Origin: Prorocentrum cordatum | Taxonomy: Eukaryota; Sar; Dinophyceae; Prorocentrales; Prorocentraceae | Direction of reading: 5' to 3' | Assembly (NCBI GenBank): GCA_963575745.1 | Contig: CAUYUJ010000365.1 | Coordinates: 50,817 to 114,816 of the forward strand | Length of the DNA stretch: 64,000 bases | Shown: piece after piece, positions 29,506-40,931 of the stretch | Layout of the letters: the number at the start of each line of letters is the position of its first letter | How positions within the stretch are numbered: position 1 is the first letter of the stretch | Program-made: the position numbers and the translations under genes | Notes under the pieces: model-generated | What the model was told of the DNA's origin: nothing | Database searches by the model: none | Seen by the model: the letters and a program-made list of their open reading frames with translations, nothing else

Positions 29506-30350
29506 CAACCTGAGCTTCCTGCGGAGCCACGACCTGCGACCACGACAAAGGCCCGCGACCCGCGCTAGCGACTCGCGCCTGCGACCTGCGACAAGCGACC
29601 CGTAAGACGCGGCCCGCGTCCGCGAACCGCGCCTGCGACCTGCGTCGCGGCAGTCGCCACGATGGCCAGCTTCCGTACTTTCTGGAAAGGTAGCGCGGGA
29701 AGAGGATGCACGCGCGCTTGCGCCCTGCGGCAACAGCAACGATGGCGAATGGCGCCCCCCTCGAAACGGTGCACGGCGACGACGACGAACGCCATCGCTT
29801 CATCCCTGTCGGCGCGAGCATACATGGTCTAGCCTGAGGTGGATGCAGCCGAGGAAAAACGAAGTGCAACGCATTTTTCCCCATTGCCGTGACAAAAGTA
29901 CTATGCGGTCTTCATTCAACATGACCCAAGACTGGCGGAGTAAACGGAGTGGGCGGAGTAGAAATTACTCCGCGTGGACATGCATCCCGTCCCGTTTTTC
30001 GTATAGGAATGGGCGGAGTAATTTCCGATCCTGTTTTGAGATAACAATGTTATTCATTAGAGGTAGACGAATTACTCCGCGGGATCGCGGAGGATGCATG
30101 TCAATGGTAGGAATATTCAGAGGGATATGATATTCCAACATATCATAAAACCGCATAATATTTTGTCACAACGGTGTGTATTTTTGCAGTTGTCTCCATC
30201 GACTGATCCCCCTCGAACGCGGCGCTGCAGCGGCGGCGCAGCTCGCGCAGGGACATCATCCGACTATGATCCGCGTGGCAGTCTCAGTCCAGCAAATCCC
30301 AGCAATGGCAGCGCGCGTCGCGCCGCGATGCCCTCAGCGCAATAAGTCAG

Positions 30351-30530
30351 TCAATTGTCGGCCGCAGCCCCGCCGCGGTCCACCACCTGCTTGCAAGCCT
30401 TGCGGAATCGCCCTGCGACGTTCTTGGCCACCGTCTGGGCCTCCTCGGTCTTCAGAACCTGCTTCACCCTTGCGGCGTGCGCAGTTTTCCCCAGTGGGCG
30501 GCGTTTCTTCCGCAGGTCGTCCAAGCCCAT
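30351..30530 (-). CDS. Basic 59-residue ORF, unit A4
   Basis: Identical in translation to the A3 copy, in the most recently duplicated pair of units. Confidence 0.42.
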   Translation of the reverse strand: MGLDDLRKKRRPLGKTAHAARVKQVLKTEEAQTVAKNVAGRFRKACKQVVDRGGAAADN

Positions 30531-31373
30531 CAACCTGAGCTTCCTGCGGAGCCACGACCTGCGACCACGACAAAGGCCCGCGACCCGCGCTAGCGACTCG
30601 CGCCTGCGACCTGCGACAAGCGACCCGTAAGACGCGGCCCGCGTCCGCGAACCGCGCCTGCGACCTGCGTCGCGGCAGTCGCCACGATGGCCAGCTTCCG
30701 TACTTTCTGGAAAGGTAGCGCGGGAAGAGGATGCACGCGCGCTTGCACCCTGCGGCAACAGCAACGATGGCGAATGGCCCCCCCTCGAAACGGTGCACGG
30801 CGACGACGACGAACGCCATCGCTTCATCCCTGTCGGCGCGAGCATACATGGTCTAGCCTGAGGTGGATGCAGCCGAGGAAAAAAACGAAGTGCAACGCAT
30901 TTTTCCCCATTGCCGTGACAAAAGTACTATGCGGTCTTCATTCAACATGACCCAAGACTGGCGGAGTAAACGGAGTGGGCGGAGTAGAAATTACTCCGCG
31001 TGGACATGCATCCCGTCCCATTTTTCATATGGGAATGGGCGGAGTAATTCCCGATCCTGTTTTGAGATAACAATGTTATTAATTAGAGGTAGACGAATTA
31101 CTCCGCGGGATCGCGGAGGACGCATGTCAATGTTAGGAATCTTCAGAGGGATAGGAGATTCCAACATATCATAAAACCGCAGAATATTTTGTCACGGCGG
31201 TGTGTATTTTTGCAGTTGTCTCCATCGACTGATCTCCCTCGAACGCGGCGCTGCAGCGGCGGCGCAGCTCGCGCAGGGACATCATCCGACTATGCTCCGC
31301 GTGGCAGTCTCAGTCCAGCAAATCCAAGCAATGGCAGCGCGCGTCGCGCCGCGATGCCCTCAGTGCAATAAGT

Positions 31374-32164
31374 CATCGGGCTGAACAGGACCCCAAGCGA
31401 AACGTCTGTGAATTTTGCTATGTTGTGGGTTGCTTATTTGTTTGCTCGATGTCGTTCTTGCGCGCGGTTTCTTTGGCGTTGCTGGACGCTCTTCGCGATG
31501 CCGCAGCGCATGGTCGGGCCCCGACTCGCCTGGGCCCCGCCGCGGAGTCCGCGGGCCCTGGCCCCAGAATCAAAGGGGATCTGCGCCCTTGAGTCGAGGG
31601 CTCTGGACGCGGGGTCCGCGGGGCCCCAAGTACACAGGCCACCCGCGCGCGCTGGGCTTGCCCCCCGAGATGCCACCGGACGAGGCCACCGAAAGCTGCC
31701 CCGAAAGATGGCAGTTTCACATCGGCCGAATTATTAGCGAAAGTTGGGTGAATTATCTTCGGTCTTGTTTTTTAACAGTGCGGAGCACCATCCGAGGCGT
31801 CGACGGGCAAGATTCGGAGCCCTTACGCGGCGCGATTCGGAGCCCCATTCGGGGCGTCGATGGGCAAGATTCGGAGCAGGAGCGCGGCCGCCGCAGGCAA
31901 GATTCGGAGGTGGGATTCGGCTACATGAGGTGCGATCAGCGCCGCCCTCAGCAGCCTCTCAGAAGCATCGGAGGAGCCCCTTGGGAGCTTCTCCGGAGCC
32001 TCTCAGGATCATCTCAGACTCTTCGCGCTCGCGCCCGCGCAAAGGCGGGCTCAATGCCCCCCCGGCGCTGCGTCGTGAAATGGAGCGTGCGATTTGCATC
32101 TTTCAGATTTGAGGAGGAAGCCGCATTCGCATGCCATCTTGGGGGGGGGGCAGTTTAGCCCGAG
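31374..32164. repeat. B unit, copy 2
   Basis: Near-identical to B1 (single-base changes and a longer G tract at its end). It is followed by GAGGAGG repeats and not by another A unit, so it closes the array. Confidence 0.8.
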
Positions 32165-32177
32165 CAGGAGGAGGCCG

Positions 32178-32440
32178 ACGAATGATGATGATGAGGAGGA
32201 GGAGGAGGAGGAGGAGGAGGAGGAGGAGGAGGAGCATCATCATCAGCACAATGAGGATGGGCAGGAATCCCAAGACTTGGAGGGCACATGAGGAGCAGCT
32301 GCAGCATGAGGAGGATAAGCATAATGAGGACCAGCCCCATAAGGAGGATCAGCATCAGTAGCATAATGATGATACTAACAAGGGTGAGGATGAGGAGGAG
32401 GAGGAGGAGCAACAGCAGCAGGAGGAGGACTTAGCGCTTG
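32178..32440. repeat. GAG/GAT and CAG-type microsatellite flank
   Basis: A GAG run at 32193-32235 is followed by AGGATAAGCATAATGAGG-type words resembling the left flank of the A-A-B array. Confidence 0.7.
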
Positions 32441-32594
32441 CCGCAGCTTGCTTTCAATGGAGATTGGGAGGCCATCGACTCGCACATCATATTTCTGAGC
32501 GTCGCGGGGGCGGTCGAGAGCATACATGCCGCTGCGTCGCCAGCATTTGTTTGCGTCAGCAAAGCATCGGCATTGCTAATTCGTCTCATTACAC

Positions 32595-32822
32595 GTTTGA
32601 TGTGATGTGCATTCGCTCAGGATGTGATGTGATGTTTGATTTTATGTGATTCAATTGTGATTTATGTGATGTGATTATTACTGATTGAGATGTGTTTGGG
32701 GTTGTGATGTTTGATGTGATGTGATTAATTGATGTGATTGTGATTGCATTCGCTCTTGTGTTGTGTGATGTGTGATGTGATGTGCATGTTTGATGTGATG
32801 TGATTATATGGTGATGTCGACG
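32595..32822. repeat. Degenerate TGTGATGTGAT minisatellite
   Basis: Imperfect TGATG/TGTGA words cover about 230 bases. GTGCATTCGCTC and TTGCATTCGCTC each occur once. Confidence 0.75.
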
Positions 32823-33270
32823 TCCTGTTCTGGTTATGGTCGTCTTGTGCGCCTGTGTATAGTGGCTACACCTGATTGTCTGACGTTACTGCGCGGCTCG
32901 AGGCATGATGTAGCAACGCGTGATCGTGTATGGATGTCTTGATCGGCGTCTTGATGGCGAGCGCGAGCGCATGAGGTCGGGAGTCTGGGGATGGGTGCGC
33001 TTCGGAAAGAAGGAGGGATGGGGGCACGGCTTTCCAACCTTTCCGAGGTCAGCTTGACTGACGGGCATCGCGCGACGGCCCCCTCAGAGCAAGCATTTCA
33101 GACATCGAACGGGGGCGCGCCCCCGCTCGAGCAACCAAGCGACGGCTGCAGGCGAATCGGGCAGACATGTCGGGATATGTTTTCGAGCATCGGACCCTTC
33201 TTGGTTATCGCACTTCGCGCTCGATCGATTGTGCTTGCAGCATCGGCAAAGGGGAAGTGATCTCTGCATA
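32823..33270. other. No gene seen
   Basis: Unique sequence with open frames but no recognised domain. Confidence 0.4.
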
Positions 33271-33279
33271 TACATGTAT

Positions 33280-33315
33280 ATATGTGTCCATATATATATA
33301 TATATATATATATGT
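33280..33315. repeat. (TA)n microsatellite
   Basis: ATATATATAT run inside a TGTATA-rich stretch that continues intermittently to 33850. Confidence 0.8.
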
Positions 33316-33956
33316 GCGCATGTGTCGCAGTAGGAGTGGCGCACGCATACAGAGAGAGACACATTGGAAGCCGCAAATAAGGATGCGGCGGGGGGGGGGG
33401 AGGTTGGTAGGGGGGGAACTGGCGCCCGATGAGAATTCCCAAGTGTTGCCACGAAGCGGCGCGCGTGCATAGTCAACCATACCATTGGGGAGGTGTATTA
33501 ATGCGTACACGTACCCGAGCGTGACATGTACTAGCATAAGCGCGTGAATGTGCACGCACATATAACCCTTCACTTATAGCGATAACGTGCGCACGCAAGA
33601 CTACGAATGCGCATGCTGTATTCACGCAGGTGCGCACGCCTGCATTCAAGCATTAATATAGGCACGTACATTCGCACGTTGTGTTTATATCTATGTATCT
33701 GTGTACACAACGTACGATCGTGCATGCCCATATATATACATATATATATATATATGTGTATATGTAGATCTATCAATGCACGTGTGTACACATATATGTA
33801 TATGTACAACGTATGAGGGGATATATACATATATCTATATGTATATGCACGTGTGCATTGTTGCGCGTCGTAAAACACACGCTCATGCACATCCAGGTAT
33901 ACAGGCGTATACGTATATCCGCGCGAGCACGTGCATGTGCAAGCGCGCGCGTGCAC
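33316..33956. repeat. TATA/TGCA/GTAC-rich degenerate simple sequence
   Basis: Short TATATA, CGCACG and GTACA words alternate. There is no gene. Tyr/Ile/Cys-rich frames are artefacts. Confidence 0.6.
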
Positions 33957-34017
33957 GGGGGGGGGGGGGGGGGGGGGCGGGGGGCGGCTTCCGCCGCGCC
34001 CCAGGGGGGGGGGGGGG
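33957..34017. repeat. G tracts
   Basis: G21 at 33957-33977 and a second G-rich run at 34002-34018. Confidence 0.85.
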
Positions 34018-34034
34018 GTGCGATAAGCGCGTGT

Positions 34035-34105
34035 GAGAGAAGGAGGGAGAAAGAGAGGGGAGAGAGACTGAGAGAGAGAGAGGGAGAGAGAGAGAGAGAG
34101 AGAGT

Positions 34106-34152
<47 letters not shown>

Positions 34153-34329
34153 GAGAGAGGAAAGCGAGAGAGAGAGAGAGAGAAGAGAAAGAAGATAGAG
34201 AGAGAGAGAGAGCTGAGAGAGAGAGAGAGAAAGAGAGAGGAGAGAGAGAGAGAGAGAGGAGAGGAGGAAGAAAGGGAGGGGGGGCGAGAGAGAGGAGAGG
34301 GAGATTAAGAGAAGACATAAGAGAAACGC

Positions 34330-34360
<31 letters not shown>

Positions 34361-34440
34361 CGAGAGATAGAGGGAGGAGCGGAGGGAGAGAGAGAGAGAG
34401 AGAGGACGAGGAGAGAGAGGAGGGGGGGGAGAGGCGCCCC
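34035..34440. repeat. Degenerate (GA)n microsatellite, 0.4 kb
   Basis: GAGAGAG with scattered C, T and GG interruptions, ending in a C9 tract. Confidence 0.9.
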
Positions 34441-34484
34441 CCCCCCCCATGCCCCGTGCCACAGGTGACTCATGCAGATCCATC

Positions 34485-34847
34485 GCGCTTCTTGCCGTTG
34501 CTGGAATGCGCGCGCTGCTGGACGGACGCGATTTTTTCTTCAGAAGCATGCAGTCGGGGCCGGTGCCAGATCGGGGCCCCCGCGCCCGCCCCGCAAGGCC
34601 CTGCCCCACCCCCTTTACATCGATCACCCCCCCACCCCCCGCGCGACCTGCTGGGCAAGCGCAGGTCGCGCTCGAGCTGCTGGAAAGTATAGCAGCGCGA
34701 GCGCGATGTGCACCTGCGCAGCGCGCATATAAAACCGCGTCGACCGTCCAGCATATATATATATATATATATATTTATGTGTGTGTGCATGCATATATGT
34801 ATGTACATATTTACATATATCCAGGTTTATGTATGTATGTATGTGTG

Positions 34848-34878
<31 letters not shown>

Positions 34879-35140
34879 GTATATATATATGTATATATGT
34901 GTGTGTATATATATATATATATATGCTGGGCGGTTGGCGCACCCTGGGCCCCCCTGCGCCCCCCCCTGCACCCCCTCGCACCCCCTGGGCACCTCCTGCG
35001 GCCCCGAGCATGCCCCAGGACCCGCCTGCGCCACGTCGAGCGCGCGCCGCATGCGCAGACCGCGCTCTTCGCCGCTGCTGGAAAGCACGCGCTTCTGGGC
35101 GACGGACGCGGTTATTTTCTTCAAGAAGCATCATGTACCC
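34485..35140 (+). repeat. Dispersed GCTGCTGGAAAGCACGCGC repeat (two long copies, one short)
   Basis: The block at 34487-34555 (GCGCTTCTTGCCGTTGCTGG ... TTCTTCAGAAGCAT) recurs at 35063-35137 with the same word order. A shorter copy (GAGCTGCTGGAAAGTATAGC) lies near 34675. TA/TATG repeats separate them. Confidence 0.65.
34752..34928. repeat. (TA)n and (TATG)n microsatellites
   Basis: TA run at 34752-34774, TATG units at 34826-34880 and a second TA run to 34925. Confidence 0.9.
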
Positions 35141-35308
35141 TATCAACGTCTCGCGTGCGTTAATTGGCGCCACCGAAGCGCATTCGGGGGCGGGTTGGGG
35201 ATATAAGATGCGTAGCAGCGCGCCCGAGCGCGCTTCTACGCTTCGTGTAGCCCCAAACTGCGCCCGAAGGTGCCCCGACTGGCCCCGTGTTGGCGCGTGC
35301 TGGTTTCG

Positions 35309-35779
35309 TAATGGTTTCGTAATGGTTTTGTAATGGTTTTGTAAAATGGGTTTGACATGGTTTTGTAATGGTTTAATGGTTTAATGGTTTAATGGTTTTG
35401 TAATGATTTTTAATGGTTTAATGGTTTTGTAATGGTTTTGTAATGGTACTTGTAATGGTTTTATGGTGTAATGGTCTTGTAATGGTTTCGGAATGGTTTT
35501 TTAATGGTTTCGTAATGGTTCAATGGTTTAATGGTTTAATGGTTTTGTAATGGTTTCTAATGGTTTTGCAATGCCTTTGTAATGGTTTTGTAGTAATGGT
35601 TTCATGGTTTTACGGAATTGTAATGGCTTTGTAATGGTTTTGTAATGGTTTAATGGTTTTGTAATGGTTTTGTAATGGTTTTGTAATGGTTTTGTAATGG
35701 TTTTATGGATGAATTGTTTTGTAATGGGTTTGTAATGGTTTTGTAATGGTTTAATGGTTGTGTAATGGTTTTGTAATGT

Positions 35780-35811
<32 letters not shown>

Positions 35812-35935
35812 AAAAAGAAAACAAAGAAAATGGTTTCATGGTTTTTAAAGGTTTCATCTTTTTTTTTTTTAAAAAAAAAAAATGATTTTGTAATGGTTTT
35901 GTAATGGTTGTGTAATGGTTTTGTAATGGTTTTCG
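35309..35935 (+). repeat. 11-bp satellite TAATGGTTTTG
   Basis: About 50 imperfect copies span 0.6 kb, interrupted by T/A homopolymer and TATATA segments at 35779-35885. Variants TAATGGTTTAA and TAATGGTTTCG are common. Confidence 0.92.
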
Positions 35936-36430
35936 CTTCGGCCCTGTACGGGCTCGCAATCTCCCGCGAGGCGCGAGGGGGCCTGTTTGCGCGCCTCGAG
36001 GCCCGCGAACGCGTCTGTCGGGGGGTACGCTAGATCAGGCGCTAGCGCGCCCTGGGCAGGCGCCGACGCGGGCGTCGACGACGCGACGCCCGCGTCGGCG
36101 CCCGCGTCCACCGCGCGCGCGCCCCGCGCACGTGCGCACGCCCGCCCGCCCCCCCGCCCCCACCGCCGCCGCGCCGCCGCCACCGCCGCCCCCCCCCCCG
36201 TGCACGTCGCACACGCAGGCGCGCGCGCACATGACGCACGCGCACGCGCGCGCGCGCCGATCGACGCACGCATGCGTGCACATGCATGCGCAGCTGCGCA
36301 AGTAGTGCCCGCCTGTGCCGCGACGGCGCTGCAGGCTAATAGGGCCTGCTTGACTTGGCGTATATATGTTGCTAAAAAAATAGCCCAGTGCGACCCTACC
36401 TAGGAGTTGGAGCCCCTAGGAAAGCAGCAT
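35936..36430. other. No gene seen; CpG-rich with a strong hairpin
   Basis: GCGCG-rich DNA with CACGCGCGC words. The only firm feature is the perfect hairpin at 36059-36102. Confidence 0.5.
36059..36102. repeat. Perfect 19-bp GC hairpin, 6-nt loop
   Basis: GGCGCCGACGCGGGCGTCG at 36059-36077 and its exact complement at 36084-36102 flank the loop ACGACG. No U tract follows, so it is not a bacterial-type terminator. Confidence 0.9.
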
Positions 36431-36439
36431 TAGTAGTAA

Positions 36440-37285
36440 CAGTAAAGCTAAGCTAAAGCTAAGCTAAAGCTAAGCTAAAGCTACGCTGAAGCTAAGCTGA
36501 AGCTAAGCTGAAGCTAAGCTAAAGCTAAGCTAAGGCTAAGCCAACAATAAGCTAAAGCTAAGCTAAAGCTAAGCTGAAGCTAAGCTAAAGCTAAGCTAAA
36601 GCTAAAGCTAAGCTACAGCTAAGCTAAAGCTAAATATAAGCTAAAGCTAAGCTGTAGCTAAGCTACAGCTAAGCTAAAGCTGAAGCTAAAGCTAAGCTGA
36701 AGCTAAGCGAAAGCTAAGCTAACGCTAAGTTAAGGCTATAACGCTAAGTTAAGGCTAAGCTAAAGCTAAGCTGGAAGCTAAGCTGGAGCTAAGCTGAAGC
36801 TAAGCTGAAGCTAAGCTGAAGCTAGGCTAAAGCTAAGCTAAAGCCAAGCTAGCACTAAGCTAAAGCTAAACTAAAGCTAAGCTAAAGCTAAGCTAAAGCT
36901 AAGCTACCACTAAGCTAAAGCTAAGCTAACACTAAGCTGAAGCTAAGGTAAAGCTAAGCTAAAGCTCAGCTAAGGCTAAGCTAGCACTAAGCTGAAGCTA
37001 AGCTAAAGCTAAGCTAAAGCTAAGCTAAAGCTAAGCTAAAGCAGCGCTAAAGCTAAGCTAAGGCTAAGCTAACACTAAGCTAAAGGTAAGCTAAAGCTAA
37101 GTTGAAGCTAAGCTGAAGCTAAGGTAAAGCTAAGCTACAGCTAAGCTAACACTAAGCTGAAGCTAAGCTAAAGCTAAGCTAAAGCTAAGCTAAAGCTAAG
37201 CTAAAGCTAAGCTAACACTAAGCTAAAGCTAAGCATAAGCTAAAGCTGAAGCTAAAGCTAAGCTGAAGCTAAAACTAAGGCTAAA
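36440..37285 (+). repeat. 11-bp satellite TAAGCTAAAGC
   Basis: About 75 imperfect units over 0.85 kb. Recurrent variants are TAAGCTGAAGC, TAAGCTAACAC and TAAGCTAGCAC. Some variants recur as short ordered groups (for example TAACAC units near 36927, 37071, 37149 and 37211), hinting at a higher-order period. Confidence 0.93.
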
Positions 37286-38440
37286 GCTCCCGGGGGACTG
37301 GGGGAACCGCGGGGCGGGGGCTGGGGGAACCGCCCGGGGCGATTTGCACTGCCCGGCCCCTTTAAGCTGAAAGAAAAAGATCCCTCTAGGCAGAGCCCAG
37401 GTAGGGAATGAATGGGGGGATGGGGGGAGGGCGAGGATCGACAGGGAGGAGGAGGGCGATGATGAGGGAGGAGGAGGAAAAGGAAAGACACCGGAAGCAA
37501 AAAACGAACTTGATGGGGGAGGGAAATCACGAAGGGGACGGGGTGGGTAGGCATGAAAGAAGGAAGCGGAATGAGGGCGATATATCGAACGTTCGATATA
37601 ATGGCAGCCGCGTGGTACATACATGTTGCGGAGTGTATATGTTGCAATATTGGCTAATATGTTGCAAATGGTTTCCCCCATTGTCCGTCTGCCTCGCATT
37701 GGACATCGCGAAGCTGTCGTGGCCGACGGTGTGATTTGATGGGCGCGCCGATATTTCGGCGCCGACCTCTGGCTCAGTCGTGACTCCGGTGCATATGTAT
37801 CATGTCATAAGCGCATGCGTGCCATGCGCGTGCGCATCCTGGCAGTATTCCCATGTATTCGAAACTATACATATATATACATACACCTTCACACATAAAC
37901 ACATACACACGTATGCATACACTGCCACCCATTTTTTTGCAATGACACATATGCACATGTACATGTACATGTAACTGGACATATACGTATACGCATATAT
38001 ACACGTTTACACGCACGTCTGCGTATTCATATACATACACGTATACACACATATGGTATAACCTTCTCATGTACTTGTGCGTATCTTTATACATATACAG
38101 GTGCACAGACCTATGCAAATGCAAAGACATATATTACACATGGTCATACATCTACAAACATACCGACGTAAACATCAACATATGCACGTAAACGAACATG
38201 CATCGATATATATATATATATATATACATATGTAGATATTCGCACGCACACGCATACACGCATGCATACACATGCACATATGAATATACACGTATGTGCG
38301 ACGACTCGCAAGCATATTCAGAAACGTACGCATATATACATATATCTACACACTGTATACACATGTGTACACATAATTTACATGTGTATGCATGAGTACA
38401 CTTGTGTTTAAGGTGTGTACGTGTGCTAACACGGAAACGT
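37286..38440. other. No gene seen; CTGGGGGAACCGC doublet and ACATATA-rich DNA
   Basis: CTGGGGGAACCGC occurs at 37299 and 37331. The rest is GGA-rich to 37520, unique to 37850, and then TACATA/CACGTATA simple sequence to about 38400. Confidence 0.5.
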
Positions 38441-38756
38441 GTGCTAGAATGCGTGCAGGCACCGTTCATCTTGCAGTGGGCTGTCCAACTCTCCTTGGGC
38501 TCTCATTGTGCCCGCGCGCCCGCGACCGACTAGGGGGGCGGCAGGTGAGCCGCGCCTCCGAAAGGAGGGGAAGCAACAGTCAGGAGCACAAAGGTTTCCA
38601 AAGCGGAACGACAGGAATACCAGCGCCAGCAAGACAATATCATGCAGAACTTACGGCGCCCCGCTGGGGGTCCGATGGGAGCTTGCGATCGTTCTCTGGC
38701 CTCCTCGGTAAAGGGGTCGGACGTGGGAGTGGGAGAGGGTTGGGAGGGAGGGGCAT

Positions 38757-38879
38757 TGATGGGCAAGCTGTCCAGGGGGAGGTACGCACTGACGCGTGGC
38801 AAGATCACGACTAAGAAGGAGTACAAGACGTACAACCGCGCGGAGAAACGCAAGTGGGCGAAGATCTGGGATGAGACAG
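38757..38879 (+). CDS. Candidate exon 1 of gene C
   Basis: The frame reads MGKLSRGRYALTRGKITTKK, then EYKTYNRAEKRKWAKIWDET, a Lys/Tyr/Trp-rich helical segment. It ends at a GAGACAG|GCAGC site usable as a GC donor. Surrounding DNA is repeat-like, so the contrast is sharp. Later blocks on the same strand to 42316 look like further exons. No family is recognised. Confidence 0.42.
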
Positions 38880-39289
38880 GCAGCAGGGGATCGGGGATGC
38901 GTGGGGGATGAGAGCTTTGACAAGGACGGTGGTGATGGGTGATGAGGGATCCCGAGAAAGGTGAGGATGATGAGGTGAGGCGGGACTGTAGGTGGTGAGA
39001 GTGACGAGGGTGATATATTGGAGGTGCTGATGGCGACTAGGCTAGATGATGATGACGTTGATGATGATGATGGCGATGCTGATGGGTATTGCGTTGATGT
39101 GGCTGTCGCTTTGAATTTTCTGATTCGAGGGCCTGTTCGATTGGGAGTTAGCGGGCGCGACGGCAGTACTGAAGTACTGAATGCGACAGAGGGTCTGGGA
39201 AACTAGTATAAGAGTAGCAGTGGTAGGAGTAGGGTTAGCGAAGTGTTCCACGTGCTAGCGCAGTGGATCCAACGTTTCAGTGATATTCG

Positions 39290-39420
39290 AAATGGTACTG
39301 GGCCAGGCGAGTGGGACAAGACCATCGAGCTGAAGGAGGAGTACAGGACGAAGCAGGCGAAGGACAGCACTGGTGGCGAGTGGCCGCTCGGGGCTGCGAC
39401 TAAGAGCGTCGGGGGAGTAA
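39290..39420 (+). CDS. Candidate exon 2 of gene C
   Basis: An acceptor-like GGGCCAG ends near 39305. It is followed by GEWDKTIELKEEYRTKQAKD and STGGEWPLGAATKSVGG. The charged, helix-like content resembles that of exon 1. The 3' border is uncertain (AGTAAG near 39415). Confidence 0.38.
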
Positions 39421-39612
39421 GACGCGAGGGGGGGCTGGTTGGTCGGAGACATCGGGGCCAATCAGTTGATTGTATGCTCAGCTACGTCATGCTATTTCGA
39501 GTGCTGTCGGTTGAGTGCGCGTGCGTGCCCATCGTTGGATGTGTTTCATTTTCTTGCCGATGTGCGGTGTTTTGCCGCGCAGCGCCACCCCCCCCCCGCC
39601 CCCCCAGCCCAG

Positions 39613-39692
39613 GTTGGCGGCAGACGGCGTCCTGGCGTCTCTCGGCTGGCGGCCCGAGATCGACAGGACACCCTGCGGACAGAGGCGCTTCG
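39613..39692 (+). CDS. Candidate exon 3 of gene C
   Basis: A C-rich pyrimidine tract ending AGCCCAG at 39612 precedes LAADGVLASLGWRPEIDRTP and CGQRRF. A GC donor after TTC (39692) would leave phase 0 for the next block. Reading on without splicing hits TGA ten bases later. Confidence 0.42.
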
Positions 39693-39991
39693 CATGCCGA
39701 TGAGGAGGAGGAGAGGAGGATGAACGCAGTGAACATCGATGAAGGATGCGGGGATGATCGAGCGACGATCCATTCATGAGCGAGGGGGGGTCTTCCTCCT
39801 CCCCCTCCTCGCCATCGGCCTCCATCCTCCTCCACCTCCTCCTCCTCGCCCTCGCCCTCGTCTCCGATCGTATTCCTCATTCTTATCTCCCTCGCCCGTG
39901 TCCTGCTGCTCCCCCGTGTGCCTTGCGCCATCTGTGTGAATATGTTTCGCGTCGCGCTTGGGGCGTGCGCCCCCCTCCCGTCCCCAGGCAG

Positions 39992-40130
39992 GTCGCCGCG
40001 CAGAGAGCAATCTTGTCGCACTGCGAGAAGGTCCCCCACCACGCGAAGATCCACCCTCAGCACGGGATTGCGCCGTACAGGAAGATCGACTTCACAGACC
40101 TCGAAGAAAAAGCTCATTGCCCTTTCTTTT
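39992..40130 (+). CDS. Candidate exon 4 of gene C
   Basis: The acceptor CGTCCCCAGGCAG precedes VAAQRAILSHCEKVPHHAKI and HPQHGIAPYRKIDFTDLEEK. It is His-rich and well balanced. In phase with exon 3 if the GC donor is used. The 3' border is unclear: the frame reaches TGA at 40130-40132. Confidence 0.42.
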
Positions 40131-40352
40131 GATTGTTTGCTTGATTTGCTGATTTGTTCACTGCTTCCTTAAAGACGTGGTGCATTGCTCCGATGGTTTA
40201 CTTGATACAGAGTAACATGTGATATGTAGTTGCTGTCTGATTACTCGACGCCCCTGTATGTTGCCGCGGTCGTTCATAACGTACTGCGCGTCCTGATGTG
40301 ACCGGCGCTGCCCGATTGCGTTGCCAGTTGCATGCGCCTTCCCGGTCGACAG

Positions 40353-40443
40353 GGTCACATTCAGAAAGTGGGTTCTAAGATGACTAGCGAAGAGAAGGAC
40401 GCGAGCCAGATCCGTCAGCAGCTCGCCCCTCGAGGCCGCGCAG
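40353..40443 (+). CDS. Exon 5 of gene C with canonical donor
   Basis: The acceptor GTCGACAG ends at 40352 and the donor GTAAGG starts at 40444. The frame reads GHIQKVGSKMTSEEKDASQI and RQQLAPRGRA plus one base. This is the best-bordered exon of this gene. Confidence 0.5.
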
Positions 40444-40539
40444 GTAAGGTTCGATCTGGCAAGGGCTTCTGTCTAGCGCCATGCTGTGCGAGGGGGGTTC
40501 GGGTTCGGGTGCGTTGTGAGTTTGTCTGTGCACATTTGT

Positions 40540-40680
40540 ATACATGAACGATCGGTGGGTTCGTCGATCGATCCATTCCTCGATCGACGGATCGAGCAGG
40601 TCGAGCAGTCATCAGGGATCAGCTCATCACCTATTCGAAATCGGCCGATCGGTCGATCGACGGATCCACCGACGGAAGAG
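40540..40680. repeat. GATCGATC-rich intron segment
   Basis: TCGATCGATC and ATCGGCCGATCGG words recur about eight times. It lies between exons 5 and 6 of gene C. Confidence 0.6.
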
Positions 40681-40931
40681 AGATGTGCAACAGCGAGCAT
40701 TCCCTCGTCCCTCGAAGGGGTTGCGCGGCGATCGTTATGTTGTGTTTTTGGGGGTGGCAGGTCGAGAAGTCATCAGGGGGCTCGTCGTGCTCCGAGTATT
40801 CGCCCAGCGACGGCGGCTCGGGCCCTCGCCCTCTCATTATACTGTGCTTCAGCCGTCGACCTACTCCTCACGTGAATCCCCCCGTCCTCCTCGCCCTCCC
40901 CCGCCCCTCCCCCTCGCGGATCCTCTTCCAG

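Larger units (their letters stand above)
26547..32164. repeat. Higher-order tandem repeat (A-A-B) x 2
   Basis: A units begin GTCGGCYGCAGCCCC at 26547, 27521, 29332 and 30357 and end CAATAAG after about 1.0 kb. B units (about 0.79 kb) follow the second and fourth A, at 28535-29322 and 31374-32164. The two A-A-B blocks are 2785 and 2833 bp. A1 is the most diverged and lacks about 50 bases near 27431. A3 and A4 are almost identical, so the array has grown by recent duplication of a two-level unit. Confidence 0.9.

Noticed and set aside
36059-36102. Rho-independent terminator
   Set aside because: There is no U tract, and the genome is eukaryotic.
36440-37285. Telomeric array
   Set aside because: The 11-bp TAAGCTAAAGC unit does not match the TTTAGGG-type telomere, and it is internal.
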